This document shows positions 7,572 to 15,800 of a DNA stretch of 25,421 bases, one piece after another. Within the stretch, counting starts at the first letter, position 1; each line of letters starts with the position of its first letter. The position numbers were made by a program, and so were the translations under genes. Under the pieces are notes generated by a model that did no database searches, was not told where the DNA came from, and saw only the letters and a program-made list of their open reading frames with translations. Origin of the DNA: an uncultured Bacilli bacterium (GTDB lineage: Bacteria > Bacillota_I > Bacilli_A > RF39 > UBA660); assembly GCA_934179675.1 (NCBI GenBank), contig CAKPQS010000021.1, forward strand, positions 1 through 25,421. The letters are read 5' to 3'.

Positions 7572-8954
7572 TTGTTTAGATGTACTTTATGTAATAATTA
7601 TTATGATAAAAAAATTAATATTTGTCCTAAATGTAAAAATAAAAATTTTGTTTTAATTGAAAATAATGATAATGGAATTAATGCTACTATAATTGATGAT
7701 AATTTATGTATTGAAAGAGATTTAGCAAAATGTATTGGATGTGGAATGTGTAAAAATACATGTAAGCTAAGGGAAAATTTAAAAGATAATAAATGTTTTA
7801 ATAATTGCGTTTATTGTGGCTGTTGTATTCAGACATGTCCAACAGGTGCTTTAATGCCTAAAAATGATATGCCAGAATTGTTAAAAAATTTAAAAAATAA
7901 AACATGTATTGCCTTAGTTGCGCCAGCTGTTAGGGTAACAATTGGGGAAGAATTTAATAAAAAATATGGTTCATTCGAAGAAAAAAAGTTAGTTGGTATT
8001 TTAAAAAAAATGGGTTTTGATTATGTATTTGATGTTACTTATGGTGCTGATTTAACAACTATTGAAGAATCTTATGAATTAATTGAAAGAATAAAGAATA
8101 ATAAAAATTTACCTTTAATTTCATCTTGTTGTCCTTCTTCAGTTTTATATATTGAAAAATATTATCCAGAATTAATAAAAAATTTATCTTCTTGTAAAAG
8201 TCCAATATTAATGCTAGCAACTATTATTAGAAATTATTTTGTTTCTAAAAAACATTTAGATGATGTTTATATTGTTGCTGTTGTTCCTTGTACATCTAAA
8301 AAATATGAGATTAAGAGAAAAGAATTAATGGGTTATTGTAATTTAGCAATTACAACTAGAGAATTAATAGATTATATAAAAGATAAATATAATTATAATA
8401 CAATAAAAGAAGCTTCTTTTGATAGTATTTTTAATGGTAGTGGTAGTGGATATTTATTTGGAAATACTGGTGGTGTTAGTGAAAGTATTATTAGATGTGT
8501 TTATAATATTTTAACAGATGATGATTTGAATTATTTTGAATTAAATGAGGTTAGAGGATTAGATAATGTTAAAGAAACTAATATATTTATTGGTGATAAA
8601 GAGATCAATATTGCTGTTGTTAATGGTATGAATAATGCTAAAAGGATACTTGAAAATATTAAAAAGGGTAAAAGTAAATATGAGTTTATTGAGATAATGA
8701 ATTGTTATGGTGGTTGTATTGGTGGTGGTGGTGGACCAAAATTAGATATTTATGAGGAATCTTTAATTAAAGAAAAAAGAATGAATAGTTTATATAAAAA
8801 AGAAAAACTAAAAAAAATAAAGACTTCTTATAAAAATGGTGCTATAATTGATTTGTATAAAAAATATTTGGGTAAACCTAATGGTAAAAAAGCTATTAAG
8901 TTACTACATACCACTTATAGTGATAAATCAAGTACAATTAAAAAAGGTGATTAG
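7572..8954 (+). CDS. [FeFe] hydrogenase with N-terminal zinc-ribbon and 2[4Fe-4S] ferredoxin domain
   Basis: A 460-residue iron-only hydrogenase, interconverting protons and H2, probably with reduced ferredoxin as electron donor. N-terminal CxxC pairs (C4, C7, C18, C21) look like a rubredoxin or zinc-ribbon module. Two ferredoxin motifs follow: C54/57/60/64 and C79/82/85/89. The H-cluster ligands are complete: SSCCPS (C187, with proton-transfer C186), VPCTSKKYE (C240), and EIMNCYGGC (C378, C382). The small-subunit-type tail (IDLYKKYLGKPNGKKAIKLLHTTY) is fused at the end. Deviations from the classic motifs are SSCCPSS for TSCCPGW and VPC for MPC. The start is TTG at 7572, about 5 bases after AAGGTGAT; the nearby ATG at 7565 is out of frame. 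The maturases HydE, HydF and HydG are not in this window but should exist elsewhere. A PgsA-like gene follows after one base. Confidence 0.93.
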   Translation: MFRCTLCNNYYDKKINICPKCKNKNFVLIENNDNGINATIIDDNLCIERDLAKCIGCGMCKNTCKLRENLKDNKCFNNCVYCGCCIQTCPTGALMPKNDMPELLKNLKNKTCIALVAPAVRVTIGEEFNKKYGSFEEKKLVGILKKMGFDYVFDVTYGADLTTIEESYELIERIKNNKNLPLISSCCPSSVLYIEKYYPELIKNLSSCKSPILMLATIIRNYFVSKKHLDDVYIVAVVPCTSKKYEIKRKELMGYCNLAITTRELIDYIKDKYNYNTIKEASFDSIFNGSGSGYLFGNTGGVSESIIRCVYNILTDDDLNYFELNEVRGLDNVKETNIFIGDKEINIAVVNGMNNAKRILENIKKGKSKYEFIEIMNCYGGCIGGGGGPKLDIYEESLIKEKRMNSLYKKEKLKKIKTSYKNGAIIDLYKKYLGKPNGKKAIKLLHTTYSDKSSTIKKGD

Positions 8955-8955
8955 T

Positions 8956-9513
8956 GTGAATATAGTAAAAGATTATTTTAAAGATTTAAAAAGTGATTTA
9001 AGGAATAATAAAGGATATAAGCATATTCCTAATTTACTTACATTTATAAGGTTTTTAGCACCTTTCTTTATTATTCCTTTGTTTTTATTTGATAAGTTTA
9101 ATGTTGCTTTAATTATTGTTATTTTAGCGGCAATTACTGATATTTTTGATGGTTTACTTGCAAGAAAGTTTGATGCTACTAGTGAGTTTGGTAAATTATT
9201 AGATGCTGTTACTGATAAATTTTTTACTTTATCTTTGATGGTTCCGATTATTAAGATTAATGGGTTTTATTCTATTTTAATTATAACAGAGATTATAATC
9301 GCACTTACTAATTATATTGCTTTTAAGAAAAACAAAAATCCAGAATCTCATTATGTTGGTAAGTTTAAGACTGTTATAGAGTTTGCTTTTTTATCACTTT
9401 GTTATTTATCTTATGTTGTTAATATTGATATAAATATTATTAATATAACTTTTATTATTAATATGATACTTGAATTATTGACAATATTTATTTATGTTAA
9501 AAAAAATTTATAA
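8956..9513 (+). CDS. pgsA: CDP-alcohol phosphatidyltransferase, probable phosphatidylglycerophosphate synthase
   Basis: A 185-residue membrane enzyme of the CDP-alcohol phosphatidyltransferase family. The full signature D62-xx-D65G66-xx-A69R70-x8-G79-xxx-D83-xxx-D87 is present. The lead-in IPNLLTFIRFLAPFFIIPLF is typical of PgsA, which joins CDP-diacylglycerol to glycerol-3-phosphate. PgsA product, once dephosphorylated, is the phosphatidylglycerol consumed by LtaS enzymes, so it complements the gene at 174-2138. The start is GTG at 8956, with AGGTGA lying inside the last codons of the hydrogenase gene and a one-base gap between the two genes, implying cotranscription and possible translational coupling. 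An open extension back to 8848 overlaps the hydrogenase and is not used. Other CDP-alcohol transferases (cardiolipin or phosphatidylinositol type) cannot be fully excluded. Confidence 0.82.
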   Translation: MNIVKDYFKDLKSDLRNNKGYKHIPNLLTFIRFLAPFFIIPLFLFDKFNVALIIVILAAITDIFDGLLARKFDATSEFGKLLDAVTDKFFTLSLMVPIIKINGFYSILIITEIIIALTNYIAFKKNKNPESHYVGKFKTVIEFAFLSLCYLSYVVNIDINIINITFIINMILELLTIFIYVKKNL

Positions 9514-9520
9514 TATAAAG

Positions 9521-9552
9521 CATAGTATTATCTAAAATGATACTATGTTTTT
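9521..9552 (+). terminator. Terminator of the hydrogenase-pgsA operon
   Basis: CATAGTAT (9521-9528) pairs with ATACTATG (9540-9547), extendable to about 10-11 pairs including one T-G, followed by T to 9552. Confidence 0.85.
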
Positions 9553-9581
9553 AATTATAGAATTTTATATGTTTTTTTTAA

Positions 9582-9587
9582 TATAAT
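9582..9587 (+). promoter_or_regulatory. -10 element of a likely leaderless promoter (ZIP gene)
   Basis: TATAAT ends at 9587, so the usual 6-7-base distance puts the transcript start at or next to the A of the ATG at 9594. A second TATAAT (9588-9593) abuts the ATG. The -35 position has no clear hexamer. There is no G in the 20 bases before the ATG, so no Shine-Dalgarno is possible. Confidence 0.5.
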
Positions 9588-9593
9588 TATAAT

Positions 9594-10283
9594 ATGAAAT
9601 ATTTAATAATTATTATGCCTTTAATAGGTACTATAATAGGTACATTAAGTGTGTATTTTATCAATAACAATAAAAATTTAGTAAAAAAAGCATTTGGATT
9701 TTCAGCTGGTGTAATGTTAGTTGCATCTTTTTTATCTTTAATTAATCCGTCAATAGAAATGAGTAATAGTTGGTTTCCACCTATATTTGGTATATTATTC
9801 GGAATATTCATGATACTTTCATTGGATTTAAAAATAAACAAAAATAATAATTCAAATTTAATTATTATAATTGCCATCATTTTGCATAACATACCTGAAG
9901 GCATAGCAACTGGAGTAGGATTAGCTGGAAGTATAACTAACATAATGAGCCTTAAAAGTGCTTTTACATTATCACTTGCAATAACACTTCATAATATACC
10001 AGAAGGAATGATAGTTGGTTTATTAAATAATAAACATAATTCATTAAAATATGGTATAATTTCAGGAATAGTTGAGCCTTTATTTGCGCTTATAACAAGT
10101 ATAATTACAATAAAAATAAATAATTTATTACCATACTTATTTAGCTTTGCAGGTGGTGCGATGATATATGTTATAGTTGACGAATTAGTGCCTGAGGCAA
10201 AAGAAAAAAATAGTAAAATTGGTGTAATTAGTTTTACTATAGGATTTATAATAATGTTATTATTAGAACTAATATTAAATTAA
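9594..10283 (+). CDS. ZIP-family metal transporter (ZupT/GufA-like)
   Basis: A 229-residue membrane protein of the ZIP family, which brings Zn2+ or other divalent metals into the cytoplasm. Both signature helices are intact: HNIPEG at 98-103 in the fourth segment and HNIPEG at 133-138 in the fifth, the residues that form the binuclear metal site. EP at 161-162, FAGGAMIYVIVDEL and VPEA near 199-202 also match the family. About eight hydrophobic segments are seen, and the long His-rich loop of many eukaryotic ZIPs is absent. The ATG start at 9594 has no Shine-Dalgarno; the next ATG (residue 8) has none either, so leaderless initiation is the simplest reading. Substrate specificity is not predictable from the motifs. 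Confidence 0.88.
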   Translation: MKYLIIIMPLIGTIIGTLSVYFINNNKNLVKKAFGFSAGVMLVASFLSLINPSIEMSNSWFPPIFGILFGIFMILSLDLKINKNNNSNLIIIIAIILHNIPEGIATGVGLAGSITNIMSLKSAFTLSLAITLHNIPEGMIVGLLNNKHNSLKYGIISGIVEPLFALITSIITIKINNLLPYLFSFAGGAMIYVIVDELVPEAKEKNSKIGVISFTIGFIIMLLLELILN

Positions 10284-10304
10284 CTATATTATTTAAATAA
10301 AAAA

Positions 10305-10313
10305 TGTTATAAT
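10305..10313 (+). promoter_or_regulatory. Extended -10 promoter of the AlkD-like gene
   Basis: TGTTATAAT after an A tract, no consensus -35. The start near 10320 leaves a leader of about 9 bases, nearly all of it GGTGA plus spacer. No terminator is visible between the ZIP stop and this promoter. Confidence 0.6.
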
Positions 10314-10328
10314 GAATTTGGTGAAAAA

Positions 10329-11015
10329 ATGGATTTAAAGAAAGAAAAATGGCTTAAAAAAGATATTAAAGATTTTGAAAAATATTTAATAAAAATGCAA
10401 AATAAAGAAAAAGAAGAATGGACTAAAAATATAACAAGAACAAAATTAAAAGTGCTTGCTATTAAAAGTCCTGTTTTGAAAAAGATCACTAATGAAATAT
10501 ATAAAGGTAATTATGAATCATTTTTAAAATATAATTTATCTAATTATTATGAAGAAATATTAATAAATGGATTTTTAATAAATAAAATTAAAGATTATGA
10601 TTTAAAAGTAAAATATCTAAATGAATATATAAAAAATGAAATGTGCTGGGCTACTACGGATGTATTAAAATTTGATAATAATATTAAATATTTAGAATTA
10701 TCAAAAGAGTATATAAAAAGTAAAAATAATTATGTTGTTAGAATAGGAATTATAATATTATTTAGTTTTATTAAAACAAATATAAATGAAGTATTTGAAA
10801 TAATAAAACAAATTAATACTGATGATTACTATATTAATATGGCTTATGCATGGTTATTATGTGAATGTTACATAAAAAATAAAAATAAGGTAATAGAGTA
10901 TATAGAAAATAATAAAATAAATAGTTTTGTTATAAATAAAATGATATCAAAATGTCATGATAGTTATAGAATATCTATTCAAGAAAAAGAAAAATTAAAT
11001 AAATATAAAAGGTAG
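10329..11015 (+). CDS. AlkD-like DNA alkylation repair protein (HEAT-repeat glycosylase)
   Basis: A 228-residue all-helical protein matching the AlkC/AlkD DNA alkylation repair family, HEAT-like-repeat glycosylases that remove N3- and N7-alkylated purines. Key B. cereus AlkD residues appear to be kept: W107 and D111 (CWATTDVLK; W109/D113 in AlkD), and W175 (MAYAWLLCE), a candidate for W187. The end ISKCHDSYRISIQEKEKLNKY resembles the family's conserved C-terminal 'K-x-x-x-S-x-R' region. The start is the ATG at 10329, 5 bases after GGTGA. Many family members are annotated as repair enzymes without proof; the conserved Trp/Asp set makes real activity plausible. Confidence 0.82.
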   Translation: MDLKKEKWLKKDIKDFEKYLIKMQNKEKEEWTKNITRTKLKVLAIKSPVLKKITNEIYKGNYESFLKYNLSNYYEEILINGFLINKIKDYDLKVKYLNEYIKNEMCWATTDVLKFDNNIKYLELSKEYIKSKNNYVVRIGIIILFSFIKTNINEVFEIIKQINTDDYYINMAYAWLLCECYIKNKNKVIEYIENNKINSFVINKMISKCHDSYRISIQEKEKLNKYKR

Positions 11016-11033
11016 CATAAAACTACTTTTTTT
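11008..11033 (+). terminator. Terminator overlapping the alkD-like stop codon
   Basis: AAAGGTAG (11008-11015) pairs with CTACTTTT (11023-11030), one G-T pair, then T to 11033. The stop codon TAG is the tip of the left arm. Confidence 0.8.
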
Positions 11034-11041
11034 GGTATAAT
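11033..11041 (+). promoter_or_regulatory. Extended -10 promoter of the VanZ-RDD gene
   Basis: TGGTATAAT begins on the last T of the preceding terminator. No -35 is recognisable, because that region is the terminator stem itself. The leader carries AGAGGTGA 4 bases before the ATG at 11075. Confidence 0.6.
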
Positions 11042-11074
11042 TAAATTGAAAAAAATATTGTTAGAGGTGATATC

Positions 11075-12151
11075 ATGGAATATTTAAATATAATAAAACA
11101 AGCATTTATTTTTTTCCCTATAATTGCATTTATTTTTACAATCCCTTTTATTTTAAAACAATACCATAAATATGGATCAATTAATAAATTAAGAGTTTTA
11201 ATTGTATATTCGTTTATTTTATATTTAATGACAACATACTTTTTAGTTATATTACCACTTCCTAGTATAGAATACGTTAAAAACTTAACAACACCTAAAG
11301 TGCAACTTATTCCATTTAAATTTATTACTGACTTTATTAATGAAACACCACTTGTTATAAATAATTATAAAACCTATTTAAAAGCTTTAATGGATAGTTC
11401 TTTTTATACTGTTGTATTTAATATTTTAATGTTTATCCCATTTGGTATGTATTTGAGATATTATTATAAATGTGATTTAAAAAAAACATTATTATATTCT
11501 TTTTTACTTTCACTTTTTTTTGAATTGACACAATTAACAGGATTATATTTTATTTACCCAAGACCATATAGATTATTTGATGTTGATGATTTAATAATTA
11601 ATACATTAGGTGGATTTATTGGGTATCAAATTATGGGATTAATTACATTTTTGCCATCAAGAGAAAAAATTGATAAAAAATCTATTGAAGATGGTAAAAT
11701 AGTCTCACCTTTAAGAAGAATTGTTTTATTTGTTTTAGATTTGTTTTTATATGAAATTATATATATATTAATACATTCTTTTTTTAATTATAATTATATA
11801 AATTATATAGTATTATTTATATATTATGTAATTATTCCTTCTTTAAATGATGGTATGACATTAGCAGGTAAATTTTTGAATGTTAAAATAAAATTTAAAG
11901 ATAAACAATTTTTAAATTTATTATTAAGATTAGTAATTATATATTTATATTATTACTATTTGCCTTTATCATTTGTTTTACTAAAAAATGACTTTGTCGA
12001 AAAAATATACTTATTTTATATATTAATTTTATTAATTCCTATTTTTTATTTTTTAAATATCATTTTTATGTTTAAAAATAAAAAAATGTTTTATGATAAA
12101 ATATTGAATACTGAATATATAAGCACAATTAATATAGGTATTGTAAAGTAA
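11075..12151 (+). CDS. VanZ-family membrane protein fused to an RDD domain
   Basis: A 358-residue membrane protein. Residues about 10-190 match VanZ: several membrane helices, the VILPLP motif, VQLIPFKFI, NILMFIPFGMYL, FELTQL and a DVDDLIINTLGGFIGY segment. Residues about 208-345 form an RDD-type membrane module (SPLRRIVLFVLDLFL, then NDGMTLAGKFLNVKI). This VanZ-RDD combination is common in Firmicutes and its role is unknown; VanZ itself is linked to modest teicoplanin tolerance, but a chromosomal copy away from van genes is not evidence of resistance. Strong Shine-Dalgarno AGAGGTGA. No terminator follows before the next promoter, which lies in the last codons of this gene. Confidence 0.85.
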   Translation: MEYLNIIKQAFIFFPIIAFIFTIPFILKQYHKYGSINKLRVLIVYSFILYLMTTYFLVILPLPSIEYVKNLTTPKVQLIPFKFITDFINETPLVINNYKTYLKALMDSSFYTVVFNILMFIPFGMYLRYYYKCDLKKTLLYSFLLSLFFELTQLTGLYFIYPRPYRLFDVDDLIINTLGGFIGYQIMGLITFLPSREKIDKKSIEDGKIVSPLRRIVLFVLDLFLYEIIYILIHSFFNYNYINYIVLFIYYVIIPSLNDGMTLAGKFLNVKIKFKDKQFLNLLLRLVIIYLYYYYLPLSFVLLKNDFVEKIYLFYILILLIPIFYFLNIIFMFKNKKMFYDKILNTEYISTINIGIVK

Positions 12152-12169
12152 TAAAAAAAATGTTATACT
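12141..12169 (+). promoter_or_regulatory. Promoter of the thioredoxin-fold gene
   Basis: TTGTAA (12141-12146), 17 bases ending TGT, TATACT (12164-12169). The -35 lies inside the end of the VanZ-RDD gene. TTGGAG is 8 bases before the ATG at 12193. Confidence 0.7.
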
Positions 12170-12192
12170 TAATTAAGATTGGAGTATAAAAA

Positions 12193-12801
12193 ATGAAAAA
12201 AACAAATTACTTATTATATGCTTTTTTCTTGATATTTGTAATTGGAGGTGTCATTTTCTATTTGTTCTTTGTAGATGATGGTATTCCAAATATGGATGAA
12301 GAAAAAAAGGATAATTATAAATTTAGTGTTGAATATACAAAAGTACCAATGGATAATATATTTGTTTATAAAACAGAAGAAGAAATAATAAATGTTTTAG
12401 AAAGTGGATCAGGAATTGTTTATTTAGGCTTTCCAGAATGTCCTTGGTGTCAAACTTATACAGTCTATTTAAATGAAGTAGCAAAAGAAAATGGTATTGA
12501 AAAAATATATTATTTAAATATTAAAGAAATGCGTAGCAATAATACAGAAAATTATCAAAAAATAGTAAAATTATTAGATAGTATATTAGAAAAAGATGAA
12601 AATGGAAACAAAAAAGTATATGTTCCTCAAGTTGTATTTGTAAAAAAAGGTGAAATAATGGCTGGTGATAATGAAACAAGTATGATATCTAATGGAACAC
12701 CAAGTGATTATTGGAATAGTGATAAAATCGCAAATTTTAAACAAAAAATATCAGGTTATATTCAAAAATCAGAATTAAATTATTGTACATCTTGTAACTA
12801 A
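12193..12801 (+). CDS. Membrane-anchored thioredoxin-fold protein with CPWC motif
   Basis: A 202-residue protein with one N-terminal membrane anchor (about residues 7-27) and the rest predicted outside. The core GIVYLGFPECPWCQTYTVYLNEVAKENGI is a thioredoxin-type strand and helix with the redox pair C83-P-W-C86; VYVPQVVFVKKGE is the expected cis-proline strand. A second cysteine pair, CTSC (198-201), sits at the very end, one residue from the C terminus. Similar anchored thioredoxins act as disulfide reductases, oxidases or bacteriocin-transport accessory proteins. The substrate is unknown. The secreted proteins encoded next door (12875-17154) both contain cysteines and could be partners, but this is inference from proximity. 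Confidence 0.82.
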   Translation: MKKTNYLLYAFFLIFVIGGVIFYLFFVDDGIPNMDEEKKDNYKFSVEYTKVPMDNIFVYKTEEEIINVLESGSGIVYLGFPECPWCQTYTVYLNEVAKENGIEKIYYLNIKEMRSNNTENYQKIVKLLDSILEKDENGNKKVYVPQVVFVKKGEIMAGDNETSMISNGTPSDYWNSDKIANFKQKISGYIQKSELNYCTSCN

Positions 12802-12825
12802 TCTTTTCTTATGAAAAGATTTTTT
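12800..12825 (+). terminator. Terminator after the thioredoxin-fold gene
   Basis: AATCTTTTC (12800-12808), loop TTAT, GAAAAGATT (12813-12821), then T to 12825. The left arm starts inside the stop codon. Confidence 0.85.
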
Positions 12826-12847
12826 ACTATACAATTTAAAAAAAAAA

Positions 12848-12856
12848 TGTTATAAT
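12848..12856 (+). promoter_or_regulatory. Extended -10 promoter of the glucosaminidase gene
   Basis: TGTTATAAT after a long A tract; TATACA at 12828-12833 is a poor -35 at 17-base spacing. AGAGGG precedes the ATG at 12875. Confidence 0.6.
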
Positions 12857-12874
12857 TTTATAGAGGGTAGAAGT

Positions 12875-15800
12875 ATGAAAAAGATATGTTTTTACATTTT
12901 AATATTGTTGTCATTAACTTCTTTATCTGTAAAAGCTGATACTTGTAATGATTATGAGTTAAGAGTAAGAGATAGTTTAGGAAAAGAAGAAATTTTAAAA
13001 TGCTATACTGATTATAATGAAGCTAAAAAAGCTATGAATGCATACGAAAATGATGATAAACATATTAGTGTATTATATAAAAATGATAATTTAATAAATG
13101 CAAAATATGCTTTTGTAAAATTAGATGGTTTTTCAAGCATATTAAATAAAGATGGTTATGGTGGTTTAACTTATATATATGAAAATGCAAGTGATTATAA
13201 AAATGGTAAGTATCGCTACACATATTTATCTGGTGATTGGGGTGGAGATGCAGCCTTTATTGATTACGATGAAAAATATGATATGATAAAACTAAAAATA
13301 AGTGGTATGGTAGGATATGTTAGATATAAATATGCAACAATTGTTCCAATTGTTGATCTATATGAAAATACTGTTTCTCCTAAAATTGATAATTTATCAT
13401 TAAGGGGTGGACCTAGTAGTTCTTCCCAGGCGTATGGTAATATTCCACGAGGAACGTATAAATATTCTGATGTAATAGATGATGGAACATATAAATGGTA
13501 TAAAATTGATTATAATGGAAATGAAAGATATGTAGCTCAAAATAAAGGAGAAACATATTTAAGTGTTAATACTGGTATAAATATAAAAACATATTATAAA
13601 ACGGACACCAAGTATTTTTATCATACTTACAAAACAAATGGTACTAAAACGACAACACTTAATTTATCATACTATAGTTCTGTAGCTGATATTTTAGAAA
13701 AGAATACTAAATATTATAGTTTTGATGGAAATTATTTTTATAAAACAGCCTATGATATGTTAGATGATTATAAAAATGGAAATTATACAAGAGCAGTTAA
13801 TAAAGACAAACCATATTTTTCTTATTATCAGTATTTACCATTACATTCAATAACTGGTTATACAGCTGAAGATTTTAATAGAATCATTCAAGAAAATGGT
13901 TATACTAAATTACCTGATCCCAATATAAAATATGTTGATGAAAATGGTAAATTTATTGCTGGTATAGATCGTAAAGGTATTTCAACTTTATTTGGAAAAG
14001 GTGATAGTTTTATAAATGTTTCTAAAAATTATGGTGTTAATGCTTTTAGTATATTTGTAACTGCTGTTTTAGAAGGTGGAATGGGTACTAGTGAACTTGC
14101 TATCGCTAAAAATAATCCATTTGGTCATAATGCTTATGATAGTTGTGTTTTTACTTGTGCTTCTAGTTATAAAGATTTAGAAGAAGCTATTGCAAGTCAC
14201 GCTAAAAATTATGTTGGTGCTTATGGTATACCAACTTATGCTTATTATATGGGTGCTTTTCTTGGTAATAAAGGAAGTGGTATGAATGTTAATTATGCAT
14301 CTGATCCTTATTGGGGTGAAAAACAGGCTCGAATAGCTTATTATAATGATGATAATTATGGTGGACTTGATTATAACAAAAATACTATTGGTGTTAAATT
14401 AACAAGCGAAGCATTACCTGTTTATAAGGAACCAGATTTAAATAGTACAATTATCTATAAACTTCAAAATGAAAAATATAAATATAAAACTTCTAATATG
14501 AGTCTGATTGTAACAGAATTAAAAGAAGATAGTAATGGTAATTTATGGTATAAAGTTTATACTGAAGTTGCTTTAACGGAAGATAGAAATGTTTCTTCTA
14601 ATAAAAATGAATATTTATTTGAATATAGTTATGGTTATGTTGAAGCAAGTAAACTTTATGTTAAAAATAATAGACCTGTAATAGAAGGTATTGCTGATAA
14701 AACAATTCATTTAGGTGATTCATTTGATGAATTAAAAGGAGTTAAAGCTACAGATAAAGAAGATGATGATTTAACTGAACAAATTGTAATTGATGGTAGT
14801 GTTGATACTTCAAAAGCTGGTAGTTATGATTTAGTATATTCTGTTACTGATAGTAATAGATTTACATATTCAAAAAAAATAACTATAAAAGTAGTTGGTG
14901 ATAGTATTCCTGTTATAAATGGTAATACAATTACTATTTCTGAAGGAAAAGAATTTAAACCTTATGAATATGTAACGGCTTATGATAGTGTTGATGGTGA
15001 TATAAGTTCTAATATTGAGGTTGTTTCTAATAATGTAAATACTAAAGTTGTTGGGATTTATAAAGTTGTTTATAGAGTTATGAATAGTAAGGGTATTGAA
15101 ACTAGAAAAGAAATTATTGTAAATGTTGTTAGCGATTTAATACCTAATTTATATGTTGCTAGTATGGAAACTACTATTAATAATCCAATTAATTTAAAAG
15201 ATTATATAACTGTTTACGATAATGAAGATGGCAATCTAATTGATAGAGTTAGTATTGATGGTGATATTGATTTTAATAAAGAGGGTATTTATAAAATTAG
15301 TATTTCTGTTAGTGATTCATTTGGCCATATTGTTAGTAAAGATGCTAAAGTATATGTAAAAAAATATATTCAAAAAGATGGAGCATTTTATTTAGAAAAA
15401 ATGAATTATAATGGTAAAACTTTAGATGTAAGTGGTTATTTGGCAATAATTGGTATTGATAATACTGGTGATACTACGTATGATTTGATTTTTTCTGATA
15501 AAAATAGTAATATGAAGTATGTTTTTGAGCTTAATCCTTATATAAGTGATAGTTATACAAGAACTTATAGCGATAATAAAAATAAGTATACAAAAATATG
15601 GTTTAAGGATAGTATTGATTTAAAAGATGTTCCAAAGGGTGAATATACACTTTATATAAGAGCAAGAAAAGATAATTATGAAGCTTTAAATTTGTTTAGA
15701 AATATGTTTTTATTAGATGTTACAAAAAAGATATCTGATGAAGATGGTAGGGGCTATTATTTTAGAAATAATAATTACGAAAGAGAATTTCCAATGGAAG

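Noticed and set aside
8848..8955. N-terminal extension of the PgsA-like gene into the hydrogenase gene
   Set aside because: The overlap is 107 bases in another frame of a well-supported gene; GTG at 8956 has a proper ribosome-binding site and gives a family-typical N terminus.
11075..12151. VanZ homologue as evidence of glycopeptide resistance
   Set aside because: No vanHAX or regulator genes nearby; VanZ-RDD proteins are common chromosomal genes.
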